The notes under the pieces are model-generated. The model did no database searches. It saw only the letters and a list, made by a program, of their open reading frames with translations, and was not told the origin of the DNA. A stretch of 64,000 nucleotides of DNA from Candidatus Bathyarchaeota archaeon (lineage in GTDB: Archaea; Thermoproteota; Bathyarchaeia; Bathyarchaeales; Bathycorpusculaceae), in assembly GCA_026014725.1 (NCBI GenBank), contig JAOZHV010000008.1:1-64000 (forward strand), in the 5' to 3' direction. A program made the position numbers and the translations under genes. Of this stretch, positions 55,843 through 64,000 are shown in pieces. Within the stretch, counting starts at the first letter, position 1. Each line of letters begins with the position of its first letter.

Positions 55843-58395
55843 TTATGGCCGTTTCTTAAGTAGCAACAGCGTCGGTATTGCCCCTACCAATATGATTGCG
55901 GCAATTACGCCGATTACAGCGGGAACAAAGTACACGTCAGCCATGGATTGGGGTGTTTCTGTTGGCGCAACAGTAGGTGTCGCTTCGGAAACGACAACTG
56001 CGGTTTCTGCGTAGGAGCCGTAGTAGCCCTCTGTGCCAGCAAACGTAGCGGTTACCGTGTATTTGCCAGGGACATTAGGTGTCGTCCAAACCAAGCTGTA
56101 TAATCCGCTGGCGTCACTTGTTGCGGTGCCAAGGACGATATAGTTGCCGTTGGGGTCAATTGCGCTGATTAGTACTTCAACACCTTTTGTGTCTGTTGGC
56201 TTTGGTTTTTGCATGTACACGTACTCCATCCATTCGCCCATGCTTTCGTCAGAAACACAGGGTACACCGTTAGGGAAGCGCGCGGACTGTTCAGACTGCT
56301 TGGTGCCTGCAGCGATGTCAATTACCTTGCCCTGTACGATTATGCTCTCACCTGCTGTTATCTGGGTTAATGGTGCCTGCACTGTAGTAGCACTTGGTCC
56401 TTTACCGATGCTGTATATCTGCATGTCATAGTGATTGGTGTATACGTAGTACCCTTCTGCAAGGGCATAGCCCTCACGTCTATGATGCCCGCCCCACGAG
56501 AGCAATGTCCATAATTCTTCGCCAGTCTCAGCGTCAACGCATCGTGCCTTTGCACCCTTGTAGAGTGGAGTATTCGGTGAGTGCTCGCCAGTTTCCAAGT
56601 AGACTTTGCCGTCAGCGATTGTTGTTATGAAGATAGGATAATTGCCCCAAGCTGTTTCAAGACCCGAGTTAGTGCTGTTGCCTTTGCCGCCGTTTCCGTA
56701 AGTCCATAGCAAGTTTCCTGTTGCTGTGTCGTAGCAGTAGAGTACGCCGCCAAAGCCCGAGTAGTAAAGTTTGCCGTAAGCCGTGTTAAAGCCAATACTG
56801 CCCAAATAGTTGTAGAAGTCAAAGTCAGAAGCGTTTTCTGGGTGGCTTATTTTCCATAGTTGATTACCAGTGTCTAGGTCGAAGCCTGTGAACGCCATCG
56901 TGTCTTTGTCGTAGGCTATGAACACGCGATTAACTTCATCTATCGTCTTCAATGCAAAACTTCTGGTTACATTGCCCTCTGGTGGATTGTAGGTTTTCAT
57001 CCAAAGCAACTGCCCTCGTGATGATTCTTTTAGACTTATCGCCCACATCGTGTAAGGCGCTTGACTAGTCATCGAAGGCAAAGTGTTGTTGTAGCCAAGC
57101 AGTACATCGCCAAAAATGGCTCCAACGACCGTTGCTGAGGCCATTCCTACGCGCCAAGGTATTGAAACGTTCCAGTCATAGCGATCTGCGGTGCCGCCAT
57201 CATTGGTTGCAGAGATTGTTGGTGTTGAAAGTGTCGTAGTCATGTTCCAAAGTCTAGACGAGTTCCATTGTAGCAAACGCCAGTTAGGGCTTTGGGCTGT
57301 TCCTGCATTAGAGATGACATATCGGAGGTGTTCTCCTTTTGGACCAAGAACTGCAGTACCTGTGGGAACGTTAGTGACGTTGAACAAGGGGTCTCCTGTA
57401 CGTGCATCGAACGCTCGGGCAAAGTTGGCCGTGAAAAGTAATCCCTCGTAGAAAACACCGTGCTGATTTGGTACGTCTACGTCGTAATAGTAACCAAATG
57501 ATAGGCTGGGCAAATCTGTTCTTCTCCACAGTTCTTCCCCTGTTCGTAAGTCAACGCATACTGTCGGTCCACCTGTACCTGTGAGCCCCAATGGTTCTTG
57601 ATAGTATAGCCTGCCGTACATGATTATAGGGTTACCCATCCTTCGATTGTAGGTTAGTCCAGTATAGAACATGTTGCCTTCAATGCCGACGTTGCTACCG
57701 CCCACAACTCCTCCGTTTTGGATTGGCTTGCTCCACATGACGTGGGAGGTGCTGGGTCCTACGCCGTCTTCTGCGGACCTGAATTTTCCGTCAACCAGTT
57801 GGGGTGAACCTGTCCCTAGCCAGTGTGATGAAACTATGTACCAGTTTGAGTTTTGTCCTTCTATGGGGCGTGTCCAGTACTCTGTTGGAAGTGCATATGG
57901 TGCAAGTTGAGAGATTGGCTCTTCTTGTACTGTCAGGGTTGTTGTTTTGCTGCTGGGCAGGTAGGTGTCGCCTTGGTAGGCTCCACTCCAAGTATATACT
58001 TGTCCTGGGAAGCTGAAGTTGAGAGTATATGTTCCTGTTTGGTCGGGCGTGTATAAGGTGTATGCAGATGAAGTCGTGTCCCATACGACGCTCCAGGTTA
58101 CTGTTTCTGTGGCGCCATTTGGTTTTGTTATTGTGAGTTTGTAGTCATGGAACCTAATATCGTTGGCTTCGGATGCACCTGAAATGACGTCTCCAAGCCA
58201 AACAACGATTGTTGCTTGTTGGCTGACGCCTATAGGGTTTGGTGAGACGTGAATGAAGGCGTAAGTCGGGATTTCCCATGCAGGGGTGTGCGCACTAGCA
58301 GTTGGCAATGCCATCAGTGGGATAGCCATGGATATCATTAAAAGCAATGTGATTATGCAGCATATTTTCTTTGAATTTTGTTTTTCTATATTCAT
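55843..58395 (-). CDS. Secreted PQQ-type beta-propeller protein, membrane-anchored (paralogue 4)
   Basis: 850 aa from ATG 58395 (MNIEKQNSKKICCIITLLLM); AGGGG lies 7 nt upstream, so the earlier TTG 58416 is not favoured. Signal peptide ends near ASA-HTPAWEI. Ig-like domain, LPTEYWTRPIEGQ linker, blades (VDLRTGEELWRRTDLP, FDLDTGNQLWKISHP, YDTATGNLLWTYGNGGK, DAETGEELWTLLSWG), C-terminal Ig-like domains and helix (VYFVPAVIGVIAAIILVGAI) with KKRP. Its promoter has TATA at 58434-58443 and the CTCACCTATCGTGAG site directly upstream. Tandem with paralogue 3, suggesting local duplication. Confidence 0.88.
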   Translation of the reverse strand: MNIEKQNSKKICCIITLLLMISMAIPLMALPTASAHTPAWEIPTYAFIHVSPNPIGVSQQATIVVWLGDVISGASEANDIRFHDYKLTITKPNGATETVTWSVVWDTTSSAYTLYTPDQTGTYTLNFSFPGQVYTWSGAYQGDTYLPSSKTTTLTVQEEPISQLAPYALPTEYWTRPIEGQNSNWYIVSSHWLGTGSPQLVDGKFRSAEDGVGPSTSHVMWSKPIQNGGVVGGSNVGIEGNMFYTGLTYNRRMGNPIIMYGRLYYQEPLGLTGTGGPTVCVDLRTGEELWRRTDLPSLSFGYYYDVDVPNQHGVFYEGLLFTANFARAFDARTGDPLFNVTNVPTGTAVLGPKGEHLRYVISNAGTAQSPNWRLLQWNSSRLWNMTTTLSTPTISATNDGGTADRYDWNVSIPWRVGMASATVVGAIFGDVLLGYNNTLPSMTSQAPYTMWAISLKESSRGQLLWMKTYNPPEGNVTRSFALKTIDEVNRVFIAYDKDTMAFTGFDLDTGNQLWKISHPENASDFDFYNYLGSIGFNTAYGKLYYSGFGGVLYCYDTATGNLLWTYGNGGKGNSTNSGLETAWGNYPIFITTIADGKVYLETGEHSPNTPLYKGAKARCVDAETGEELWTLLSWGGHHRREGYALAEGYYVYTNHYDMQIYSIGKGPSATTVQAPLTQITAGESIIVQGKVIDIAAGTKQSEQSARFPNGVPCVSDESMGEWMEYVYMQKPKPTDTKGVEVLISAIDPNGNYIVLGTATSDASGLYSLVWTTPNVPGKYTVTATFAGTEGYYGSYAETAVVVSEATPTVAPTETPQSMADVYFVPAVIGVIAAIILVGAIPTLLLLKKRP

Positions 58396-58446
58396 TTTTA
58401 TTCCCCTTAAACTCAATCAAGTTAACGAAAATGGTTATAAGACTCA

Positions 58447-58461
58447 CTCACCTATCGTGAG
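58447..58461. promoter_or_regulatory. CTCACCTATCGTGAG operator, site 2
   Basis: 3 bp upstream of the minus-strand TATA box (TCTTATAACC, 58434-58443) of PQQ gene 4, overlapping the expected BRE. Confidence 0.74.
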
Positions 58462-58560
58462 ACTAAAAATGTTGAATCAGATACAACATTTGATTAATTC
58501 CAGCGAACTCTTGTGACATGGTCCTGGCAAGGCGCCCCAAGGTAATGCTTAAAAAACATA

Positions 58561-58575
58561 CTCACCTATCGTGAG
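58561..58575. promoter_or_regulatory. CTCACCTATCGTGAG operator, site 3
   Basis: Upstream of the divergent membrane protein gene, next to a TATA-like AAAATATTAG (58579-58588). Confidence 0.72.
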
Positions 58576-58640
58576 TGTAAAATATTAGTAATATAGGATA
58601 CATGGTTAAGAAAAAAGCATAAAAGTAGTGAATTTAAACG

Positions 58641-59321
58641 ATGGATCCATACGCTTTCCAAACCTTCCGAATTATCTATGAAATTACTTCAGCAATCTTA
58701 TACTTCATTCTTCTAAGATTCATGATTAAACCATATCAACTCACTAGGGAAACCCGATATCTTGGGTTGCCGCTCGGCTTTGGATTTTTGGGGGCAACAA
58801 GCGCCCTAGCTGCCTTTGTATTTTACCAACCATATATTTTTGGCAAAGGAACAATATATCTTCAACTCGTTCTAAGAACGTTCGCGTTTATCTTTCTAAT
58901 TACAACCTATTATTTTTCAAGAAAAAATACAAACAATAGAAGTTTGTGGAATGCTACTTTAGCCATATTAATAATCGCATTTCTAACGTTGTTTCTACTC
59001 GTTACAATTCCTGATATTGCTTTACCTAACTATCAAGTTACCAGTATTTGCACCAGAGTTATCAACCTAATATTAATTTTATATATTTTTGCCCATACAC
59101 TTAGAACCCACATCAAAGCGCCTGACCCAGACACAATATGGACGCCGTTAGGGTTTTTCCTTCTCGCGGTTAGTCAATATTTGTTAATAGTTTGGGCTCT
59201 CGACGAGAGTTATGCTGCGTTTTTTGGAGCTTTGGCTATTCGCTGGGCTGGTTTGGCCATATTTCTAGCAGTCTCCATTCGATCCTTCTACTGTGCCAGA
59301 AAAAAGGAGGTTGATAAATGA
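58641..59321 (+). CDS. Seven-helix membrane protein, possible sensor
   Basis: 226 aa with about seven membrane helices (IIYEITSAILYFILLRFMI, YLGLPLGFGFLGATSALAAF, LVLRTFAFIFLITTYYF, ATLAILIIAFLTLFLLVTIP, VINLILILYIFAHTLRTHI, PLGFFLLAVSQYLLIVWAL, IRWAGLAIFLAVSIRSFYCA) and a short basic tail. No family recognised. Overlaps the winged-helix gene by 4 bp. It shares the operator with the PQQ genes, so it may sense an envelope or substrate signal and act on the winged-helix partner. Confidence 0.72.
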   Translation: MDPYAFQTFRIIYEITSAILYFILLRFMIKPYQLTRETRYLGLPLGFGFLGATSALAAFVFYQPYIFGKGTIYLQLVLRTFAFIFLITTYYFSRKNTNNRSLWNATLAILIIAFLTLFLLVTIPDIALPNYQVTSICTRVINLILILYIFAHTLRTHIKAPDPDTIWTPLGFFLLAVSQYLLIVWALDESYAAFFGALAIRWAGLAIFLAVSIRSFYCARKKEVDK

Positions 59322-59593
59322 AACAAATTGCGCGCAGAGACCGATTGAAAATTTATGGAGACCTTTTGTCAATATTCTACGCGCAAAAAGAAGAAAAGAT
59401 TGTTTTAACACGAATACAAGTACAGATGAAAGTTCCTTTTGATAGGTTGAAAACTTACATCTCAGAGCTAATTTACTTAGGGTTGATTCAAGATGAAGTT
59501 TCGTTTAAGTTGACAGAAAAGGGTAAGCAGTACCTTGTTGAGTACGAAAGAGTTCTTGATTTTATGAAGCGTATGGGTATAGCTTACAAGTAG
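59318..59593 (+). CDS. Small winged-helix transcriptional regulator
   Basis: 91 aa. RDRLKIYGDLLSIFYAQKEE, LTRIQVQMKVPFDRLKTYIS, LIYLGLIQDEVSFKLTEKGK and YLVEYERVLDFMKRMGI form the common archaeal winged helix (HTH_45-like) with dimerising last helix. Coupled to the membrane protein. Best local candidate for binding the CTCACCTATCGTGAG sites. Confidence 0.82.
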   Translation: MKQIARRDRLKIYGDLLSIFYAQKEEKIVLTRIQVQMKVPFDRLKTYISELIYLGLIQDEVSFKLTEKGKQYLVEYERVLDFMKRMGIAYK

Positions 59594-59669
59594 CATGATG
59601 AAAACAGAACGGGTAAATAGCAGATAATTGGGATTAAAAGGTATTGAAGAAAGCAAAAAGACAGTTTGT

Positions 59670-60062
59670 TTATTTTGCTCGTACAATTTTGACTTTGCCA
59701 AGTATCTTCCAATATTCGATTTCTGCGCCTGCAGTTAGTTTAGCTTTGAGGTCTTCTTCATCTGGGAACGGCGCGTCCAAGTACTCGTAGGTTTCTAAAT
59801 CCATTATTTGCACGCCGTTCGGGTTCAAGGCAAAGATTTGTCCTGGTCGTTTGTCGATTATTGGAATTTCTGCGCTTGCGTCGACTGGTTTTACGAATTG
59901 CCTTTTTTGGTTGTCGAATATTCCGATGGCTACTATTCTTGCTTTGGCGGCTCCGTGTTTGCCTGGTTTAGATTTTGCAATATCCACGATGCGGCATGGT
60001 TCGCCGTCAATCATCATGTAGCCGCCAACGCGTAAACTTCCAACATCTACTGGTCTGCTCAT
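59670..60062 (-). CDS. eif5A: Translation factor aIF5A
   Basis: 130 aa from ATG 60062 (MSRPVDVGSLRVGGYMMIDG). The upstream ATG 60113 lies next to the TATA box and is rejected. Hypusination loop with Lys in KSKPGKHGAAKARIV; C-terminal OB fold (PNGVQIMDLETYEYLDAP). It relieves ribosome stalling after hypusination. Standard archaeal length. Confidence 0.95.
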   Translation of the reverse strand: MSRPVDVGSLRVGGYMMIDGEPCRIVDIAKSKPGKHGAAKARIVAIGIFDNQKRQFVKPVDASAEIPIIDKRPGQIFALNPNGVQIMDLETYEYLDAPFPDEEDLKAKLTAGAEIEYWKILGKVKIVRAK

Positions 60063-60113
60063 TTTTCGCGCGCCACTGCTTGTTTTGTTTTCAATGCAAT
60101 TTCTAAGCTTCAT

Positions 60114-60123
60114 CCATATATAG
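60114..60123 (-). promoter_or_regulatory. TATA box of aIF5A
   Basis: Minus strand CTATATATGG, about 52-61 bp before ATG 60062. Confidence 0.65.
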
Positions 60124-60218
60124 CTTAAGGTAATTGTTGGCTTATGTTGTGTATGTTTTGTGGGTGTTTTTAGTTAATATTGTTGAGTGGAAGTTTCTTG
60201 CGTATTCTTGGTACAACA

Positions 60219-60231
60219 TCACCTATGGTGT
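60219..60231. promoter_or_regulatory. Degenerate relative of the CTCACCTATCGTGAG operator
   Basis: TCACCTATGGTGT matches 11 of 13 central bases of the operator. It lies about 100 bp upstream of the aIF5A TATA box and past the SDR stop. Confidence 0.3.
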
Positions 60232-60327
60232 ATGATTATTTTGGGCTTTGTGCTGGTTCTGGACGGTTCGCAAGCAGGTACATTTAGAGCAAGGTTTGAT
60301 TTGGGTTTTTTTAGAAGCGGGCTTTGT

Positions 60328-61070
60328 TTATTGGAGCGTGTATCCGCCGTCTGAGATGAGGCATTGCCCCGTGATGAAGCTTGATTGGTCGCTGGCGAGA
60401 AAAACAACCAAGTTTGCGATGTCTAAAGGCGTGCCCATTCTCCCCATCGAGATGCCTTTGATGACTTGCTGGTATAACTCTGAGCCGACGGGTAAAGCGC
60501 CGACATCTATTGGTCCTGGTGCCACAGCGTTCACGTTGATGCCATATTGCGCCATTTCAAGCGCCAAAGACTTAGTGAAGCCAGCCACTGCGGCTTTACT
60601 TGCAGAATAATGCACCAAGTTCTGGAACCCTACAATTGCACCTGCGATTGAAACGATGTTTACTATTTTGCAATATTTCTGTTGCACCATTTTTGGCAGG
60701 ACTGCTTTGGTGCAGTGGAAAACGCCGTTTAGATTAACTTGTATAACGTGGTTCCATTCTTCCCGCGTCATTTCTAAAAAGGGCTTCTGCGGGTAAATTC
60801 CAGCGTTATTAACAAGAATGTCGATGCGCTCATGTTTTCTGATTATCTGTTCTTCGATATTTTGCGCCTGCTCTGGATCAGTCACGCCACACTTAATGGA
60901 AAAGGACTTTGCTCCAAGAGAATCTATTGCCTTACCTACCTCAAAAATGTCGTCAGAACATCCGTCACAACCACTTCGGCACCGTTTCGTGCAAGAGCTA
61001 AAGCAATTTCTCTACCGATGCCTTTCCCAGCACCTGTAACTATAGCGATTTTTCCTTTTAGATTAGACAA
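60328..61070 (-). pseudogene. Short-chain dehydrogenase (SDR) gene with a frameshift
   Basis: Start TTG 61070 after GGAGTGA. The first 40 codons read [20 protein letters not shown] (NAD-binding TGxxxGIG) to EVVVTDV, then a one-base deletion or two-base insertion near 60956 shifts the frame; the rest reads [20 protein letters not shown] and continues into ILVNNAGIYPQ (NNAG), NIVSIAGAIVGFQ (catalytic Ser), HYSASKAAVAG (YxxxK) and GQCLISDGGYTLQ. The gene is otherwise a complete 3-oxoacyl-reductase-like SDR. Either a recent pseudogene or a sequencing/assembly error. An ORF starting at 60885 would lack the cofactor site. Confidence 0.82.
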
Positions 61071-61232
61071 CAATATCACTCCAAAATTAGCACTTAACCT
61101 ATGCCTTCTTTTCTATAAGAAGGTTGTTTGTACTTATATTGCAACCAACAATCAAAAAAATCGGCAAAAGAATGCTGGAAGGGATATTTCTGTTTTGAAA
61201 GGGTAATATAGATTAAGGCTTTACTGTCAGCA

Positions 61233-61886
61233 TTATGTATCTATTTTGGGTCGTTTTCGGAAGTACTGTATGCTGATTGCCACTGCAATAGACGATAGTA
61301 AAATCATAACTCCGATGTTAAAGCCCTCTGGAATTGGTTCAGGTGGTGGTGTACTGGCATAAGTGACGCGCATGTGTTGTGTAAAAGGTCTTGTGCCGGT
61401 AGGGGTGCCGAATGGATTTGGAAATGAACCGTAAGTCTGCTCAATGTATACATGAGCCCCATTTGGATCGCGATAAGTGTCGACGTTGTCGTCGTCGTTA
61501 TTGAAGCAAAGCCAATAGGTGGTTCCAGCGGTAACTGATACTGGAGTGTTAAGCGTGAGGTTGTTCCATCCTGCGACAGCGGCGGTTGAGTTGCTGTAAG
61601 CCAAGAGGGCTCCTGGGCTGCCAGATGAATCTGCGTAGATGGCACTCATTATGTTTCCTGCAGGCGTGGCAACATTCACACTAACTTTGGTGATTGTGCC
61701 CCAATAACCTGCTGTAATGTTAGAAGCCCTCGCATAATTACCCCTCACCCCGTTACCGAGAGAGTCCATGCCTGTAGTTGATGCGTTTCCAATTTCCTGA
61801 ATTACTTCTGTTTGGGCAAAACCTGGCGAAATGCACATGAAACCTATTACCAGAGTTGCCAAAACAAAAGCAACCACCATTTTCAT
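61233..61886 (-). CDS. Secreted, C-terminally anchored protein with choice-of-anchor-like domain
   Basis: About 217 aa from ATG 61886 (MKMVVAFVLATLVIGFMCIS); the ATG at 61970 sits upstream of the probable transcription start and is rejected. Signal peptide ends near GFAQ. Middle beta-sandwich (SNITAGYWGTITKVSVNVAT, GTTYWLCFNNDDDNVDTYRD) of a type seen in surface proteins. C-terminal PEGFNIGVMILLSSIAVAI helix then RKRPK; a short 'PEG' before the helix recalls sortase-like sorting signals. Function unknown. Confidence 0.7.
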   Translation of the reverse strand: MKMVVAFVLATLVIGFMCISPGFAQTEVIQEIGNASTTGMDSLGNGVRGNYARASNITAGYWGTITKVSVNVATPAGNIMSAIYADSSGSPGALLAYSNSTAAVAGWNNLTLNTPVSVTAGTTYWLCFNNDDDNVDTYRDPNGAHVYIEQTYGSFPNPFGTPTGTRPFTQHMRVTYASTPPPEPIPEGFNIGVMILLSSIAVAISIQYFRKRPKIDT

Positions 61887-61970
61887 TTTCAGATTAACAG
61901 TCTCATTTCGACCGGGGGATTTTGTTAACAAATGTAAATTTACCCTCACTCTGAATATATATAAATTCAT

Positions 61971-62279
61971 AGATAAGCAAAGATATATAAATTTTTTCGT
62001 TGTCTCTTAATTCTGTGTGTTTTAGTTGTGAATGGTAATTTTTAAGAGGTTTTTTGTCTTGATTGAACATCAAGCTAACAATTTTCTAACTCGTTAAAGC
62101 GTGGTCGAAGTCGAATCAATAACTCGCTTCTACTGCCTTTTGATGTCGCTTCTCAAAGAAAGCCTAACTTAGTTGGCGCCTTGAAGCGAAAAAAGGGGAA
62201 AGATACGGGAAATGGAGAAGTCGCCATTGAAAGGGTTAATATAGACTAAGGTAACGCTATTTAACTGAACGGTGAGCGC
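61971..62279. other. Gene-free stretch
   Basis: AT-rich, no ORF accepted. A minus-strand TATA box for the secreted protein lies at 61955-61966 just left of it, and an A-rich/GGGG run at 62190-62200 may mark a terminator. The NAD kinase promoter should lie near 62225-62255. Confidence 0.35.
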
Positions 62280-63119
62280 GTGTTTAAAAGTGTCGGCATA
62301 GTTGCCCGCTACGACAAAAAACAAGCATTAAAGCTCACAGAGGAGCTTGCGGATTACCTAAAAAGCAAAGGGTTAGAAGTTCACATAGAAGACACGCTGT
62401 CAGGCAAAATTAAAACTGAGTACGATTTTGTTCCGCTCTCAAAAATGAAAGCAGACTTTGTAGTATCTATGGGCGGAGACGGCACAATACTACGTACAAG
62501 CATCACTCTGCCTAAGCCTGAACCGCCGATTTTAGGAATCAACATGGGTGTTAGGGGTTTCTTAACAGAGGTAGAGCCGAAAAATGCCTGCGAAGCCGTG
62601 GAGCGAATCCTCAAAGGCGAGTACAAGATAGAAAAAAGCGCTAAACTCGCTGTTTCAGCAGGCGGCGAAGCTTTACCTGATGCCCTCAACGAGGTGGTGA
62701 TTTCTGCGGGGGAACCTTCTAAAATTCTTTATTCGCAGATATGCAAGGATGGAAAGCCTATTCTAAAGTGCCAAGCAGACGGCTTAATCGTGGCGACCCA
62801 AACAGGCTCAACAGGCTACAATCTTTCGGCAGGAGGCCCAGTTTTAGACCGCAATGTGGATGCTTTTGTTTTAACGCCGATTTGCTCATTAACCGTGTTT
62901 CACTCACTTGTTTTTCCAGCGAACTCGAAAATAACCTTCAATGTAATCCGTCCGAAAAACATGTTGGTTTTGATTGATGGGAACTACCGCAAACTGCTAG
63001 ACACAAAAGACCCCGTGCTAGAAGTCACAAGGTCCAAGAACGTGACATCCTTCATCCGTTTTGAAACCGATTTCTACGATAGGCTACGCAACAGGTTGCT
63101 CTTTAAGGGAACAGAATGA
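62280..63119 (+). CDS. nadK: NAD kinase
   Basis: 279 aa from GTG 62280. GGDGT motif in VVSMGGDGTILRTSI, then GINMGVRGFLTEVEP, LNEVVISAGEPSKILYSQIC, and ATQTGSTGYNLSAGGPVLDR. It phosphorylates NAD to NADP. Overlaps nob1 by 4 bp. Confidence 0.95.
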   Translation: MFKSVGIVARYDKKQALKLTEELADYLKSKGLEVHIEDTLSGKIKTEYDFVPLSKMKADFVVSMGGDGTILRTSITLPKPEPPILGINMGVRGFLTEVEPKNACEAVERILKGEYKIEKSAKLAVSAGGEALPDALNEVVISAGEPSKILYSQICKDGKPILKCQADGLIVATQTGSTGYNLSAGGPVLDRNVDAFVLTPICSLTVFHSLVFPANSKITFNVIRPKNMLVLIDGNYRKLLDTKDPVLEVTRSKNVTSFIRFETDFYDRLRNRLLFKGTE

Positions 63120-63661
63120 AAAGCCCAATAAACAACCAGCACAGAAAAATTGTTGTTTTAGATACTTCCGCTTTTTTAGCCGGGTTTGACCCTTTCTCTC
63201 TCGGCGAAGAGCAAGTAACCGTGCCAGAGGTTGAAGAGGAGATTAAAAGAAACACGCTGATAAAAACACGTTTCAAAACAGCCGTGGAAAGCGGCAGGCT
63301 AAGGGTTAAAGCGCCTTCTGAAGAGTTTGTAACCCAAGCTAAAGTTTATGCTTGTAATGTTGGCGACTCGTTTAAGCTGTCTCAAGCGGATATGCAGCTG
63401 TTAGCTTTAGCGTTAGAGCTGAAAAAGCAGGGGTATTCTCCACAGCTTGTTACTGACGATTATTCTATCCAGAACGTTGCCAAGCAGATGGGCATAGAAT
63501 TTGTTGCTCTCGCTACCTTCGGCATCAAACGCCTTTTAGAGTGGATAAGATACTGCCCCGCTTGCCACCGCAAGTACCCAGTAGACTGTACATTTAAAGA
63601 ATGCCAAATATGCGGTACCGAACTCAAAAGAAAACCAAGTAGACCGCAAAAACCAAGGTAA
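63116..63661 (+). CDS. nob1: rRNA maturation endonuclease Nob1 (PIN plus zinc ribbon)
   Basis: 181 aa. PIN domain with acidic residues in VLDTSAFLAGFDP, VPEVEEEI, SQADMQLLALALEL and LVTDDYSIQNVAKQ. C-terminal zinc ribbon CPACHRKYPVDCTFKECQICG. It processes the 3' end of 16S rRNA. Coupled to the NAD kinase gene. Confidence 0.92.
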   Translation: MKSPINNQHRKIVVLDTSAFLAGFDPFSLGEEQVTVPEVEEEIKRNTLIKTRFKTAVESGRLRVKAPSEEFVTQAKVYACNVGDSFKLSQADMQLLALALELKKQGYSPQLVTDDYSIQNVAKQMGIEFVALATFGIKRLLEWIRYCPACHRKYPVDCTFKECQICGTELKRKPSRPQKPR

Positions 63662-63676
63662 ACAAGCCGTTTTCCC

Positions 63677-64000
63677 TTAGAAAAAGGCTAAAAGCAACAC
63701 CAAAAGCAACCCTTCCACCCCAAAGACGGGAACTATAATTTGTTTTGCCTTTTGAATTGCTTTGTCAACCAGCAGGGACAATGATTGTAAGCGTTCTTCC
63801 CCGATAACTCTGACTTGGGGCACAACCAGTTGCAGAAAGCCAGCCTTGGAAGCTTCAAGGTTTGCCTGCGCTTTCTTCGCGGTTTCAGTAATGTGGCGAA
63901 TCAAAATGTCGTGATCCATGACTTCGCCGACAGTGTGATAACCACGCCTTCCAGTAACTAAGGCGCTGACCGCATGAGTATCGGTGGTAAAAACTTCACT
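63677..64000 (-). CDS. DUF2070 family membrane protein, C-terminal fragment (cut by window edge)
   Basis: The frame is open to the right edge: SEVFTTDTHAVSALVTGRRG, then YHTVGEVMDHDILIRHITET and a C-terminal helix (IIVPVFGVEGLLLVLLLAFF). The TDTH, GRRGYHTVGE and terminal helix pattern matches the end of archaeal DUF2070 proteins of about 600 aa. Only the last 107 residues are here. Tail-to-tail with nob1. The TDTH/HTVG His and Asp suggest metal binding. Confidence 0.75.
   Translation of the reverse strand, partial: SEVFTTDTHAVSALVTGRRGYHTVGEVMDHDILIRHITETAKKAQANLEASKAGFLQLVVPQVRVIGEERLQSLSLLVDKAIQKAKQIIVPVFGVEGLLLVLLLAFF

Overview
The window is archaeal chromosome. Evidence: TATA boxes about 25-30 bp upstream of likely transcription starts, T-rich terminators, and archaeal genes for class I lysyl-tRNA synthetase, RNA polymerase Rpo4, L21e, Pus10, SRP54, eIF5A, Nob1, DUF655, UPF0147 and DUF2070. 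A formylmethanofuran dehydrogenase B subunit and a family of giant secreted PQQ-propeller proteins point to a mesophilic, anaerobic lineage of the Bathyarchaeia type. That placement is inference from gene content; no phylogeny was run.

Layout. (1) 1-9900: head-tail provirus genes, all on the minus strand: regulators, prohead protease/scaffold, capsid cement, HK97-fold capsid protein, portal, connector, head closure, tail completion, tail tube (cut by the left edge). Head closure carries a large alpha/alpha-toroid domain and tail completion a large insert. No terminase is visible. (2) 10023-29161: a tRNA-Arg gene (anticodon GCG) followed by an integrated element of about 19 kb. The first 21 bases of the tRNA are repeated exactly at 29141-29161. 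The element holds a zinc-ribbon tyrosine integrase, a five-gene type I restriction-modification operon with an extra winged-helix protein and a metallopeptidase, a winged-helix regulator paralogous to one in the left provirus, a 1-kb gene-free stretch with CRISPR-like or operator-like repeats and a strongly self-complementary RNA-like segment, a NapH-like ferredoxin, a PQQ-propeller protein with a divergent TrmB-type regulator, and a viral-type cassette of ParB-like, ABC ATPase and GNAT genes. The ATPase and GNAT reading frames are joined through an A7 run by a -1 shift. (3) 29.2-46.6 kb: chromosomal genes: PQQ-propeller protein, PAS histidine kinase, LysRS, a zinc-ribbon/coiled-coil/SPFH membrane-stress-like operon, FAD oxidoreductase, divergent cupin and PadR-TRASH regulator, FwdB, and an ABC exporter. 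(4) 46.7-52.1 kb: a conserved information-processing cluster (HemK-like methylase, KsgA, DUF655, Rpo4, L21e, Pus10, SRP54). (5) 52.6-59.6 kb: two more PQQ-propeller genes and a divergent membrane protein/winged-helix pair, linked by three identical palindromic operator sites. (6) 59.7-64 kb: eIF5A, a frameshifted SDR gene, a secreted protein, NAD kinase, Nob1 and a truncated DUF2070 gene.

Most interesting signals: a structured non-coding element found beside three of the four PQQ genes with apparently compensatory base changes; the CTCACCTATCGTGAG operator set; the ParB/ABC/GNAT cassette with a possible programmed -1 frameshift; the 5'-half tRNA-Arg attachment site with apparent promoter replacement; the 180-nt structured segment at 20.8 kb; and the modified neck proteins of the provirus.
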